From Bacillota bacterium (lineage in GTDB: Bacteria > Bacillota > Clostridia > Lachnospirales > Lachnospiraceae), in NCBI GenBank assembly GCA_023437365.1, contig JAEZGK010000019.1, positions 1 through 23,555 of the forward strand: a DNA stretch of 23,555 nucleotides, written 5' to 3'. The position numbers were made by a program, and so were the translations under genes. Shown in pieces: positions 1 to 6,497 of the stretch (the first letter of the stretch is position 1; each line of letters opens with the position of its first letter). The notes beneath the pieces were generated by a model. That model saw nothing but the letters and a program-made list of their open reading frames with translations. It made no database searches and was not told the DNA's origin.

Positions 1-130
1 CTAATATCACTTTTTCAAGGCAGCTTTAAAGGTGCTTTATTTGTCATGCGATTTTCAATGTACAGTTTCTAAACAGTTACAACCAATATAAATTAACTAC
101 TTGACATAGTTAGTCTATTACATAAAAAAA

Positions 131-160
131 TCGGCATAGAATAAAATTATTCTATGCCGA
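131..160 (-). terminator. Rho-independent terminator of rubrerythrin gene
   Basis: A perfect 13-bp inverted repeat (TCGGCATAGAATA, 4-nt loop, its complement) lies 22 bases past the rubrerythrin stop. On the minus strand it is followed by seven consecutive T residues (positions 130 to 124). This is a classic intrinsic terminator and closes a one-gene transcript. Confidence 0.9.
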
Positions 161-181
161 CGGTAATCAGTTGTCATTATC

Positions 182-775
182 TTAGAAACAGTCATCCAGC
201 AACTGAAAATATCCCTGCGGGTGCTGGCAGGTAGGACATATATTCGGAGCCGCATCTCCCTCATGGATGTATCCGCAGTTGATGCACTTCCAGAATACCT
301 TGCCATCCTTCTTGAATACGGTACCATCCTCAAGGTTCTGAAGCAGCTTAAGATATCTTTCTTCATGATGCTTCTCAACCTTCGCAATCAGCAGAAAACG
401 GGTAGCAATATCCGGAAAACCTTCTTCCTTCGCTGTTTTCGCAAAGGCAGGATAATCCAGTTCAGCCTCTTCGTGTTCCCCTGCTGCAGCAGCTTTCAGA
501 TTAGCTACAGTATCACCGTATGCAAAGGGATAGGTAGCATTGATTTCGACCGGCGCAGGATTTTCACCCTCTAAGTGCTCAAGTGCAAGCTTCATAAATA
601 CCTTTGCATGTTCCTTCTCATTATCGGCTGTCTCCAAAAAAATATTCTGGATTTGTTTGAAGCCTTCTTTGCCTGCGACAGAAGCGAAATAGGTATATCT
701 CATTCTTGCCTGAGATTCTCCTGCGAAGGACTTCATCAAGTTTTCCAATGTCTTCGTACCACGTAAGTTTGCCAT
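182..775 (-). CDS. rbr: Rubrerythrin (di-iron peroxide reductase)
   Basis: This 197-residue protein has the full two-domain layout of rubrerythrin. An N-terminal ferritin-like four-helix domain carries the expected di-iron ligands (E20, E53 and H56 in EKEH, E100, and E134/H137 in EKHHEER). A C-terminal rubredoxin-like domain carries two CxxC pairs (C164/C167 and C180/C183) and the typical CPTCQHPQGYF ending. The family reduces hydrogen peroxide to water in the cytoplasm of anaerobes, taking electrons from rubredoxin or NADH oxidoreductases. The ATG at 775 is preceded by AAGGAGG at 783-789. The gene is monocistronic, with a clear promoter upstream and a terminator downstream. Peroxide or oxygen control is likely for this family, but the only sequence hint is an inverted repeat beside the promoter. 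Confidence 0.97.
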   Translation of the reverse strand: MANLRGTKTLENLMKSFAGESQARMRYTYFASVAGKEGFKQIQNIFLETADNEKEHAKVFMKLALEHLEGENPAPVEINATYPFAYGDTVANLKAAAAGEHEEAELDYPAFAKTAKEEGFPDIATRFLLIAKVEKHHEERYLKLLQNLEDGTVFKKDGKVFWKCINCGYIHEGDAAPNICPTCQHPQGYFQLLDDCF

Positions 776-854
776 ATTATTACCTCCTTAGTTATGCTTC
801 ACAATATGAAATAAGAGCACTCTTTGACTTTCCTCCCTGTTTGGAGCGAAATCC

Positions 855-870
855 ATTAAGTACCCTTAAT
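855..870. promoter_or_regulatory. Operator-like inverted repeat at rubrerythrin start site
   Basis: ATTAAG-TACC-CTTAAT is a perfect 6-bp inverted repeat beginning one base downstream of the -10 element, so it covers the expected transcription start. A repressor bound here would block initiation. It does not match the PerR or Fur consensus I know, so the regulator is unassigned. Confidence 0.4.
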
Positions 871-871
871 T

Positions 872-900
872 AATATACCACATTTTATTAGGAAAACCAA
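872..900 (-). promoter_or_regulatory. Sigma-A promoter of rubrerythrin gene
   Basis: On the minus strand TTGGTT (900-895) and TATATT (877-872) are separated by exactly 17 bases. The -10 is preceded by TGG, giving an extended -10 (TGn). It lies about 100 bases upstream of the rubrerythrin ATG. Confidence 0.7.
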
Positions 901-927
901 CAAGCGTAACAGAAATTTCACATTTAC

Positions 928-2412
928 CTATGCAGACTGAACAAGTTCCTTCAATTGCCTGCTCAGATCATTTACTTCCGAGACAGAAGCATTGATCTGG
1001 TCAATCTGGCTGTTCTCATCCTCTATGATAGAGAGAATCTCCTCTGTGGATGCGGAATTCTCCTCCGAAATACTGGCTACGTTCGTAATCTGTTCCTGTA
1101 CTTCAATAAAATTCCCTGCTGCCACCGCGATTTCATCCATACTTCTGGTTAATTCCGTATTTGTTTCCTGATAGGTTTCTTTAATATCCCGAAACAGCTC
1201 CGAAATATCATAAATGATCCTAACACCCTCATCGGCAGCCTTCTCGCCTTCCATAGACCACTTGGAGGCATCCTCAGATTTTTTAAAAATGGTAGCGGTA
1301 ACATCGTTGATGTTATCAACAATTTGCTTACTTTGCTCCGACAACTGGCGGATGTGCTCCGCAACAACCGCAAAACCCTTGCCCTGCTCGCCTGCCCGGG
1401 CTGATTCAATGGAAGCATTCAAGGCCAGAAGGTTCGTCTGCCCTGCTATTGTTTTGATTTGTGCAAGCAGTGATGCTATCTCACTTAAGCTGTTCTTCAG
1501 CTCCATAACGATTGCGGAGGATGTTCCGATAGCAGAGTTCACCGTGGTCATACGGGAGGATACCTCATTTATTTTATCCCATCCTGCAGTTACCTTCCTG
1601 CTCATCAGACCGGACTTAGATGCAACAGCCTTAGAGATTTCGATTGTCTGATTCACCACCTGTAGAGATCGGGTCATGGTTTCATTTATCTTATATACGC
1701 TGGATGCTTCCTCCTGTATCGCTGCTGCCATCTGCTGCACCGAATCTACGATACCACGGCTGGCCTCGCTCACACTCTTCAGCTGTATATCCACTTCACC
1801 GATACAGCTATTTAGGGAAAGCGCACCGGTATCCACGGTCTGAAAGGTTTGTTCCAGCTTATTAAGCAAATCTTTGGCTTCCTTCTCCTTCCTGGCAGCA
1901 GTAATGATAAGTTCATTTCCCCACCTGGTAAGAAAAAATAACAGCATTACCGTACCGGTCATAATTGTTAAGATTGTTATGAATTCCTTGAATTGAGTAT
2001 TATTTGAAAGCAGATTCTCGGGAGCGATGATGTACATCAGAATATAACCGACGCTCACTAAAATTCCATACAGAACAATAAGCTCCTGCCTGAAATACAA
2101 GGAAACCATTACTATTGTGATGAAGATCAGATAATGCTTATTCAGGGTAAAGCCGTCCGCATACATCAGCCCGAAAGCTGCAAATCCCGGAATAACCGCA
2201 AACAATAAACTCTTCAGTTTCTGCGGTATTGGAACAAAGTAATTAATTACAGATATAGTTATCAATCCAACCGATGCTATGATAACCTTTGAAGCCGCCC
2301 CCATCCCCTCCGACACTATTACCTGAATACACAGAATACTAACAAAAACAACTTCAATAAGCAAGTTTACCCGATTTACACGTATTACATTATAACCGTC
2401 TTTTTGTTCCAT
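928..2412 (-). CDS. Methyl-accepting chemotaxis protein with six-TM N-terminus
   Basis: This 494-residue protein is a chemoreceptor-type signal transducer. Residues 325-362 contain the highly conserved hairpin tip (QTNLLALNAS, then ARAGEQGKGFAVVA and IRQLSEQS) that contacts CheA and CheW. It is flanked by long heptad-rich helices from about 175 to 490. The N-terminus holds six hydrophobic segments (about 17-33, 42-60, 67-84, 93-107, 110-130, 143-162) joined by very short loops. There is therefore no extracytoplasmic ligand-binding domain and no obvious HAMP domain. The protein probably senses within or near the membrane, or in the cytoplasm. The C-terminus (KELVQSA) lacks a CheR-tethering pentapeptide. 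The ATG at 2412 has AGGAGG at 2421-2426. No other chemotaxis gene is nearby, so it is an orphan receptor. The ligand cannot be predicted. Confidence 0.92.
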   Translation of the reverse strand: MEQKDGYNVIRVNRVNLLIEVVFVSILCIQVIVSEGMGAASKVIIASVGLITISVINYFVPIPQKLKSLLFAVIPGFAAFGLMYADGFTLNKHYLIFITIVMVSLYFRQELIVLYGILVSVGYILMYIIAPENLLSNNTQFKEFITILTIMTGTVMLLFFLTRWGNELIITAARKEKEAKDLLNKLEQTFQTVDTGALSLNSCIGEVDIQLKSVSEASRGIVDSVQQMAAAIQEEASSVYKINETMTRSLQVVNQTIEISKAVASKSGLMSRKVTAGWDKINEVSSRMTTVNSAIGTSSAIVMELKNSLSEIASLLAQIKTIAGQTNLLALNASIESARAGEQGKGFAVVAEHIRQLSEQSKQIVDNINDVTATIFKKSEDASKWSMEGEKAADEGVRIIYDISELFRDIKETYQETNTELTRSMDEIAVAAGNFIEVQEQITNVASISEENSASTEEILSIIEDENSQIDQINASVSEVNDLSRQLKELVQSA

Positions 2413-2451
2413 TCCATTTACCTCCTAAGTAAAATTATCCTTGTTTGTGAA

Positions 2452-2480
2452 ATATCGGCTGATTAAATGTCAATTATTTA
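2452..2480 (-). promoter_or_regulatory. Candidate SigD (sigma-28) promoter for the chemoreceptor
   Basis: The minus strand reads GCCGATAT at 2459-2452, matching 7 of 8 bases of the flagellar/chemotaxis -10 (GCCGATAA), about 40 bases upstream of the start codon. A TAAA lies upstream at 2480-2477, but the spacer is 17 bases, longer than the usual 15-16. The -10 match and the gene's function agree; the -35 is weak. Confidence 0.4.
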
Positions 2481-2510
2481 TTACTACATCTTACCACATT
2501 GGGTATACTT

Positions 2511-2558
2511 ATTAAAGCTAATTATATTCCTATTAAAGCATTAAAGCATAATTAAAGC
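2511..2558. repeat. Four direct copies of ATTAAAGC
   Basis: The octamer ATTAAAGC occurs at 2511, 2532, 2540 and 2551 in the space between the DUF1015 terminator and the chemoreceptor promoter. The copies are 21, 8 and 11 bases apart. Iterated sites upstream of a promoter can be activator or repressor sites, but the region is AT-rich and no regulator is recognised. Confidence 0.45.
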
Positions 2559-2581
2559 AGAATCTCGATCTATTATGACAA

Positions 2582-2617
2582 AAATCGGCATGACACTCTA
2601 ACGTGCCATACCGATTT
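2582..2617 (-). terminator. Terminator of the serine operon after DUF1015 gene
   Basis: A 14-base arm (2582-2595) pairs with 2604-2617. Two positions that mismatch on the plus strand become G-U pairs in the minus-strand RNA, showing the direction. The stem is followed by five T residues (2584-2580). It begins 8 bases after the DUF1015 stop codon. Confidence 0.8.
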
Positions 2618-2625
2618 AATAATAG

Positions 2626-3867
2626 TTATGAAAGCTTATGAATAAAAAGTCCACTACGCAGCTTAGGCTCAAACCAGGTGGATTTCGGAGGCATCAGCTT
2701 CCCTGCATCCGATACGTCAAACAACTCAACAATCGAGGTAGGATACATGGAGAAAGCCACTTCCATATCCTCCGCGACCCTGCGTTCCAGCTCCTTAAGT
2801 CCCCTGATTCCTCCGATAAAGTCGATTCTTTTATCTACTCTGGGGTCTTCAATTCCCAGAATTGGCTGCAATAGATAATCCTGAAGCAGTGATACATCAA
2901 GAGCTGCAACCGGATCCTTAATTGTTCTCAAGGCTTCCTTAGCAGTCAGACAGTACCAGCCATCCCGCAGATACATTCCGAAGGTAGCTTTCCTTGTCGG
3001 GGCAAACGGTTCGGTACCTAAATATTCCACTGTAAAGCTTTCTGAAATTCTTCGTAAAAATTCCTCCTTATCCAGACCGCCTAAATCCTTTACTGTACGA
3101 TTGTAGGGCATAATCATGAGCTGGTCATGAGGAAACAGAACCGACAGGAAATAATTGAATTCCTCCTTGCCCGTATAATTCGGGTGTTCTTTTCTTCTCT
3201 TGATACCCACCTTAACAGCAGATGCAGCACGATGATGTCCGTCAGCGATATAGATGCTGCCAATCTCAGAGAAGGCTTTCCTGATAGCATCCATCCTGTC
3301 CCCGGATGTAATTCCCCATACCTTGTGAGTGATTCCATCCACAGCTGTAAAGCTGTATAAGGTCGGCTCATTTTTCACAGCTGCTACTTCCTGATTGATT
3401 ATCTCATGGGTCCGATATGCCAGAAAGATCGGTCCGGTCTGCGCATCACAAATATCTACATGATTAATCCGGTCTATTTCCTTCTCTTCACGTGTATTTT
3501 CGTGTTTCTTTATCGTATTGTCAAGATAGTCATCAATGGATGCACAGGCTACCAGACCGGTTTGGGAACGACCTTCCATAGTCAGTTCATAGACATAATA
3601 GCATTCCTGCATGTCACTAATAAAGATGCCCTCCTTGGTCATCTGCTGCAATAACTCCCTGGCCTTCTGATAGACACATGGATCATACGTATCCACGCTG
3701 TCCGAAAAATTCGTCTCCGCACGATCAAGCTTTAGAAAAGACAGGGGTTCCCGTTCGATCTCCTGTTTTGCTTCCCTGCGGTTATAAACATCATAGGGTA
3801 ATGCTGCTACCCGGTGAGCCACCTCTGCATTTGGTCTGATACACAGAAAAGGTTTCACTATCGCCAT
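2626..3867 (-). CDS. DUF1015 family protein of the serine operon
   Basis: This 413-residue cytoplasmic protein has no signal peptide or membrane segment. It shows the two hallmark stretches of the DUF1015 (COG4198) family: KHENTREEKEIDR at 121-133 and IADGHHRAASA at 207-217. The biochemical function of the family is not established to my knowledge. It is the last gene of serC-serA-DUF1015, which suggests a role in serine or phosphoserine metabolism. The DGHHRxxA string resembles the GxxRxxA/DGHHR motif of ParB/sulfiredoxin-fold proteins, which include free-serine kinases of the SerK/SbnI type. That resemblance is suggestive only. The ATG at 3867 has a weak ribosome-binding site (GGAGAGAA). 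A hairpin-rich 150-base gap separates it from serA, and an intrinsic terminator follows. Confidence 0.9.
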   Translation of the reverse strand: MAIVKPFLCIRPNAEVAHRVAALPYDVYNRREAKQEIEREPLSFLKLDRAETNFSDSVDTYDPCVYQKARELLQQMTKEGIFISDMQECYYVYELTMEGRSQTGLVACASIDDYLDNTIKKHENTREEKEIDRINHVDICDAQTGPIFLAYRTHEIINQEVAAVKNEPTLYSFTAVDGITHKVWGITSGDRMDAIRKAFSEIGSIYIADGHHRAASAVKVGIKRRKEHPNYTGKEEFNYFLSVLFPHDQLMIMPYNRTVKDLGGLDKEEFLRRISESFTVEYLGTEPFAPTRKATFGMYLRDGWYCLTAKEALRTIKDPVAALDVSLLQDYLLQPILGIEDPRVDKRIDFIGGIRGLKELERRVAEDMEVAFSMYPTSIVELFDVSDAGKLMPPKSTWFEPKLRSGLFIHKLS

Positions 3868-3946
3868 AATTTCTCTCTCCTAACTTTCACTTTATTGTGT
3901 GAATTACCGGCTCTGCATCAATTCACTCTTTGTCGATACGAAACGA

Positions 3947-3988
3947 GACATAGGAATGTCTGCGAAAGCATTCGCCGGTTCCTATGTC
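3947..3988 (-). other. Nested hairpin between serA and DUF1015 gene
   Basis: An outer perfect 10-bp stem (GACATAGGAA with TTCCTATGTC, 3947-3956 and 3979-3988) encloses an inner 5-bp stem (GCGAA-AGCA-TTCGC, 3962-3975). No good T-run follows on the minus strand, so a strong terminator is unlikely. It could be a partial terminator, a pause site or an mRNA-stabilising or processing element that sets DUF1015 expression below serCA. Confidence 0.5.
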
Positions 3989-4018
3989 CCTGAATTAGTT
4001 TTCTTATAATCCGTAGTT

Positions 4019-5197
4019 TTATTTGATGATTCTTACCTTAAGAACTCCGCTGAGCTTTGCGAGCTTTGCAGCAACCTCTTCGTTATTGGAAGCTTCTACA
4101 TCAAGCACGGTATAGGCATAGTCTCCCCGGCTCTTATTCACCATATCGGTAATATTGATATTAACTGCAGAAAATGCTCCTGTAAACTGGGTAAGCATGT
4201 TCGGAATATTTCTGTGGCAGATTGCGATACGCCCTGCGGTAGTGCATACACCCGCATCACAGTTCGGATAGTTGACGGAATTTTTTATATTACCGTTCTC
4301 CAAATAATCCATCAGCTGCTTCACAGCCATCACTGCACAATTGTCTTCAGATTCTTCTGTGGAAGCTCCCAGATGAGGAATAGCAATCACACCTTCCATC
4401 TTAGCAGTCTTTTCATTCGGGAAATCGGTCACATATTTTGCTACCTTACCGGACTGCAAAGCCTCTTGAATGTCTCCATCATTGACCAGCAGGTCTCTTG
4501 CAAAGTTTAGGATGATGACACCATCCTTCATCTTGCTGATCGAATCTGTATTAATCATCTCTTTTGTGTTGATACTGGGATCGGTATCCTCTATTAAAGG
4601 AGTGTGTACCGTAATATAATCACATTCTCTATAGATCTCTTCTCTGGTCTTTACATGCACTACATCACGTGATAAATTCCAAGCACTGTCTACGGAAATA
4701 AAGGGATCATAACCATATACCTTCATGCCAAGACGGTTTGCAGCATTGGCAACCAGTACACCGATTGCACCGAGACCTATGACACCAAGCTTCTTACCAA
4801 GAATCTCTTTTCCTGCAAACTTTGCCTTTCCTTTTTCTACGAGCTTAGCTACAGTGGGATCATCCTTTACGGTCTGTACCCAGTTCACGCCCCCGACGAT
4901 ATCACGGGATGCAAGCATCAGACCGGCGATTACGAGTTCCTTTACACCATTGGCATTGGCTCCGGGGGTATTGAATACCACGATACCCTGCTCAGCACAT
5001 TTCTCCAAAGGAATATTATTCACTCCTGCACCCGCACGGGCGATTGCTTTCAGATTGTCACTAAACTCCATATCATGCATCGCTGCACTTCTTACGAGAA
5101 TGACCTCTGCCTCATTGATATTCTCAACCTTCTCGTAATCCTCAGTAAATATATTCAGTCCTATATCAGCAATAGGATTCAGACAATTATATTTCAT
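4019..5197 (-). CDS. serA: D-3-phosphoglycerate dehydrogenase
   Basis: SerA oxidises 3-phosphoglycerate to 3-phosphohydroxypyruvate with NAD, the first step of serine synthesis. From the chosen start the protein has 392 residues. The NAD-binding GLGAIG lies at 141-146. The catalytic trio of 2-hydroxyacid dehydrogenases is visible as R234 (NFARD), E262 (FPNE) and H275 (PHLGAST). A C-terminal ACT-like domain runs from about 320 to 392, consistent with serine feedback. The sequence NFARDLLVN departs from the more common NxARGGxVD, but the catalytic Arg is kept. I chose the ATG at 5197, preceded by AAAGGGG eight bases away. The frame stays open to an ATG at 5257, but that codon has no ribosome-binding site. 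It lies 73 bases downstream of serC and is probably co-transcribed. Confidence 0.95.
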   Translation of the reverse strand: MKYNCLNPIADIGLNIFTEDYEKVENINEAEVILVRSAAMHDMEFSDNLKAIARAGAGVNNIPLEKCAEQGIVVFNTPGANANGVKELVIAGLMLASRDIVGGVNWVQTVKDDPTVAKLVEKGKAKFAGKEILGKKLGVIGLGAIGVLVANAANRLGMKVYGYDPFISVDSAWNLSRDVVHVKTREEIYRECDYITVHTPLIEDTDPSINTKEMINTDSISKMKDGVIILNFARDLLVNDGDIQEALQSGKVAKYVTDFPNEKTAKMEGVIAIPHLGASTEESEDNCAVMAVKQLMDYLENGNIKNSVNYPNCDAGVCTTAGRIAICHRNIPNMLTQFTGAFSAVNINITDMVNKSRGDYAYTVLDVEASNNEEVAAKLAKLSGVLKVRIIK

Positions 5198-5270
5198 AAC
5201 CTTATCCCCTTTCAGCTTATGACACGCCCTTGTATCAATTCCTCCGGAGGCCGTCATAGATTACTATACG

Positions 5271-6356
5271 CTAATTTAAGTTCTCAGCCTCGAACTTCTT
5301 CATGAATTCCACCAGCTTCTCAACACCTTCCAGAGGCATTGCGTTATAAATGCTTGCTCTCATACCGCCGACAGTTCTGTGGCCCTTCAGATTCTCGAAG
5401 CCTGCTGCCTTTGCTTCCTTGACAAACTTTGCATCCAGCTCCTCGTTGCCGGTCACGAAAGGAACATTCATCAGGGAACGGTCTTCCTTCACAACAGTAC
5501 CCTTGAACATTTTGCTCTGGTCAAGGAAATCATACAGGAGGGCTGCCTTCTTCTCATTATGAGCCTTCATAGCCTCCAGGCCACCCATATTCTTGATCCA
5601 TTTGAACACCTTACCACAGACATAGATACCATATGCCGGAGGGGTATTATATAAGGAATGCTCATCTGCATGAATCTTATACTTCATCATGGTAGGAGTT
5701 CCGGGGAGAGTATCTTCTGTAATTAAATCCTTACGGATGATCACAATTACAACACCGGCAGGACCGATATTCTTCTGCACACCGCCGTAAATAACGCCGT
5801 ACTTTGTTACATCAACAGGTTCGGATAAGAAACAGGAGGATACGTCAGCAACTAATGTTTTTCCCTTCGTATTGGGTAAATTCTTAAACTTTGTTCCGTA
5901 GATGGTATTATTTTCACAGATATATACATAATCAGCATCCTCGGAAATCGGAAGATCGGAGCAGTCCGGAATATAAGAGAAGGTCTTATCTGCGGAGGAT
6001 GCAATTGCATTGGCCGTACCGTAAAGCTTAGCTTCCTGATATGCCTTCTTAGCCCATTGGCCGGTGATTATATAATCTGCTACCTTATTCTTCATCAGAT
6101 TCATGGGAAGCATAGCAAACTGAAGGGATGCGCCGCCCTGCAGGAAAAGCACCTCATAATTATCGGGGATATTCATTAATTCCCTTAAATCCTTCTCTGC
6201 TTCCTGGATGATGGCCTCATATGCCTTTGATCTGTGGCTCATCTCCATAACAGACATTCCGGTACCTCTGTAATCAAGCATCTCGTCCGCTGCTTCCTTT
6301 AATACTTCTACCGGTAACATTGCCGGTCCTGCTGAAAAATTATAAATCCTACCCAC
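5271..6356 (-). CDS. serC: Phosphoserine aminotransferase
   Basis: SerC transfers an amino group from glutamate to 3-phosphohydroxypyruvate, giving 3-phosphoserine; it also acts on the pyridoxal-phosphate precursor in many bacteria. The 361-residue length is typical. The N-terminus YNFSAGPAMLP and the HRS at 41-43 are family signatures. K195 in GGVQKNIGPAG is the expected PLP-binding lysine. The start codon is GTG at 6356, with AAGGAGG at 6365-6371 and 8-base spacing. An ATG at 6364 directly abuts the ribosome-binding site and is out of frame. It is the first gene of serC-serA-DUF1015, driven by a consensus promoter about 70 bases upstream. Confidence 0.97.
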   Translation of the reverse strand: MGRIYNFSAGPAMLPVEVLKEAADEMLDYRGTGMSVMEMSHRSKAYEAIIQEAEKDLRELMNIPDNYEVLFLQGGASLQFAMLPMNLMKNKVADYIITGQWAKKAYQEAKLYGTANAIASSADKTFSYIPDCSDLPISEDADYVYICENNTIYGTKFKNLPNTKGKTLVADVSSCFLSEPVDVTKYGVIYGGVQKNIGPAGVVIVIIRKDLITEDTLPGTPTMMKYKIHADEHSLYNTPPAYGIYVCGKVFKWIKNMGGLEAMKAHNEKKAALLYDFLDQSKMFKGTVVKEDRSLMNVPFVTGNEELDAKFVKEAKAAGFENLKGHRTVGGMRASIYNAMPLEGVEKLVEFMKKFEAENLN

Positions 6357-6401
6357 TTGTTCATCCTCCTTAAGGCTTGCATATTAAGTTTTGCAGTTTA
6401 G

Positions 6402-6421
6402 AACTTTAGTTTAGTAAAGTT
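6402..6421. promoter_or_regulatory. Operator-like palindrome downstream of serC promoter
   Basis: AACTTTA-GTTTAG-TAAAGTT is a perfect 7-bp inverted repeat with a 6-base spacer. It begins 8 bases after the -10, so it covers about +2 to +21 of the transcript. As DNA it could be a repressor site; as RNA it would be a weak AT-rich hairpin. The ACTTTA/TAAAGT half-sites recur at the ilvD start region. Confidence 0.45.
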
Positions 6422-6429
6422 TTATGTCC

Positions 6430-6458
6430 ATTATAAAACTCTGTTATTTTTTTGTCAA
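6430..6458 (-). promoter_or_regulatory. Consensus sigma-A promoter of the serine operon
   Basis: On the minus strand TTGACA (6458-6453), a 17-base spacer and TATAAT (6435-6430) match the consensus perfectly. It is placed correctly for serC, with a leader of about 65 bases. That is too short for a T-box or serine riboswitch. Confidence 0.9.
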
Positions 6459-6479
6459 TGCTTTTATCATAATACAACA

Positions 6480-6496
6480 CATAAGCGATACTTATG
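6480..6496 (-). terminator. Weak hairpin just after ilvB
   Basis: CATAAG-CGATA-CTTATG forms a 6-bp stem one base past the ilvB stop. It is AT-rich and lacks a T-run, so termination would be inefficient and ilvDB transcription may read into serC. Confidence 0.3.
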
Positions 6497-6497
6497 A

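Noticed and set aside
1..181. A gene or regulatory RNA at the left edge
   Set aside because: Apart from the rubrerythrin terminator I see no supported feature. A TTGACA near 103-108 has no matching -10 at the right distance.
1214..1651. Plus-strand open frame of 145 codons opposite the chemoreceptor
   Set aside because: It is fully antisense to the conserved signalling domain, and no promoter or ribosome-binding site supports it.
4725..5138. Plus-strand open frame of 137 codons opposite serA
   Set aside because: It lies wholly within serA in antisense, has no start signal and no recognisable domain.
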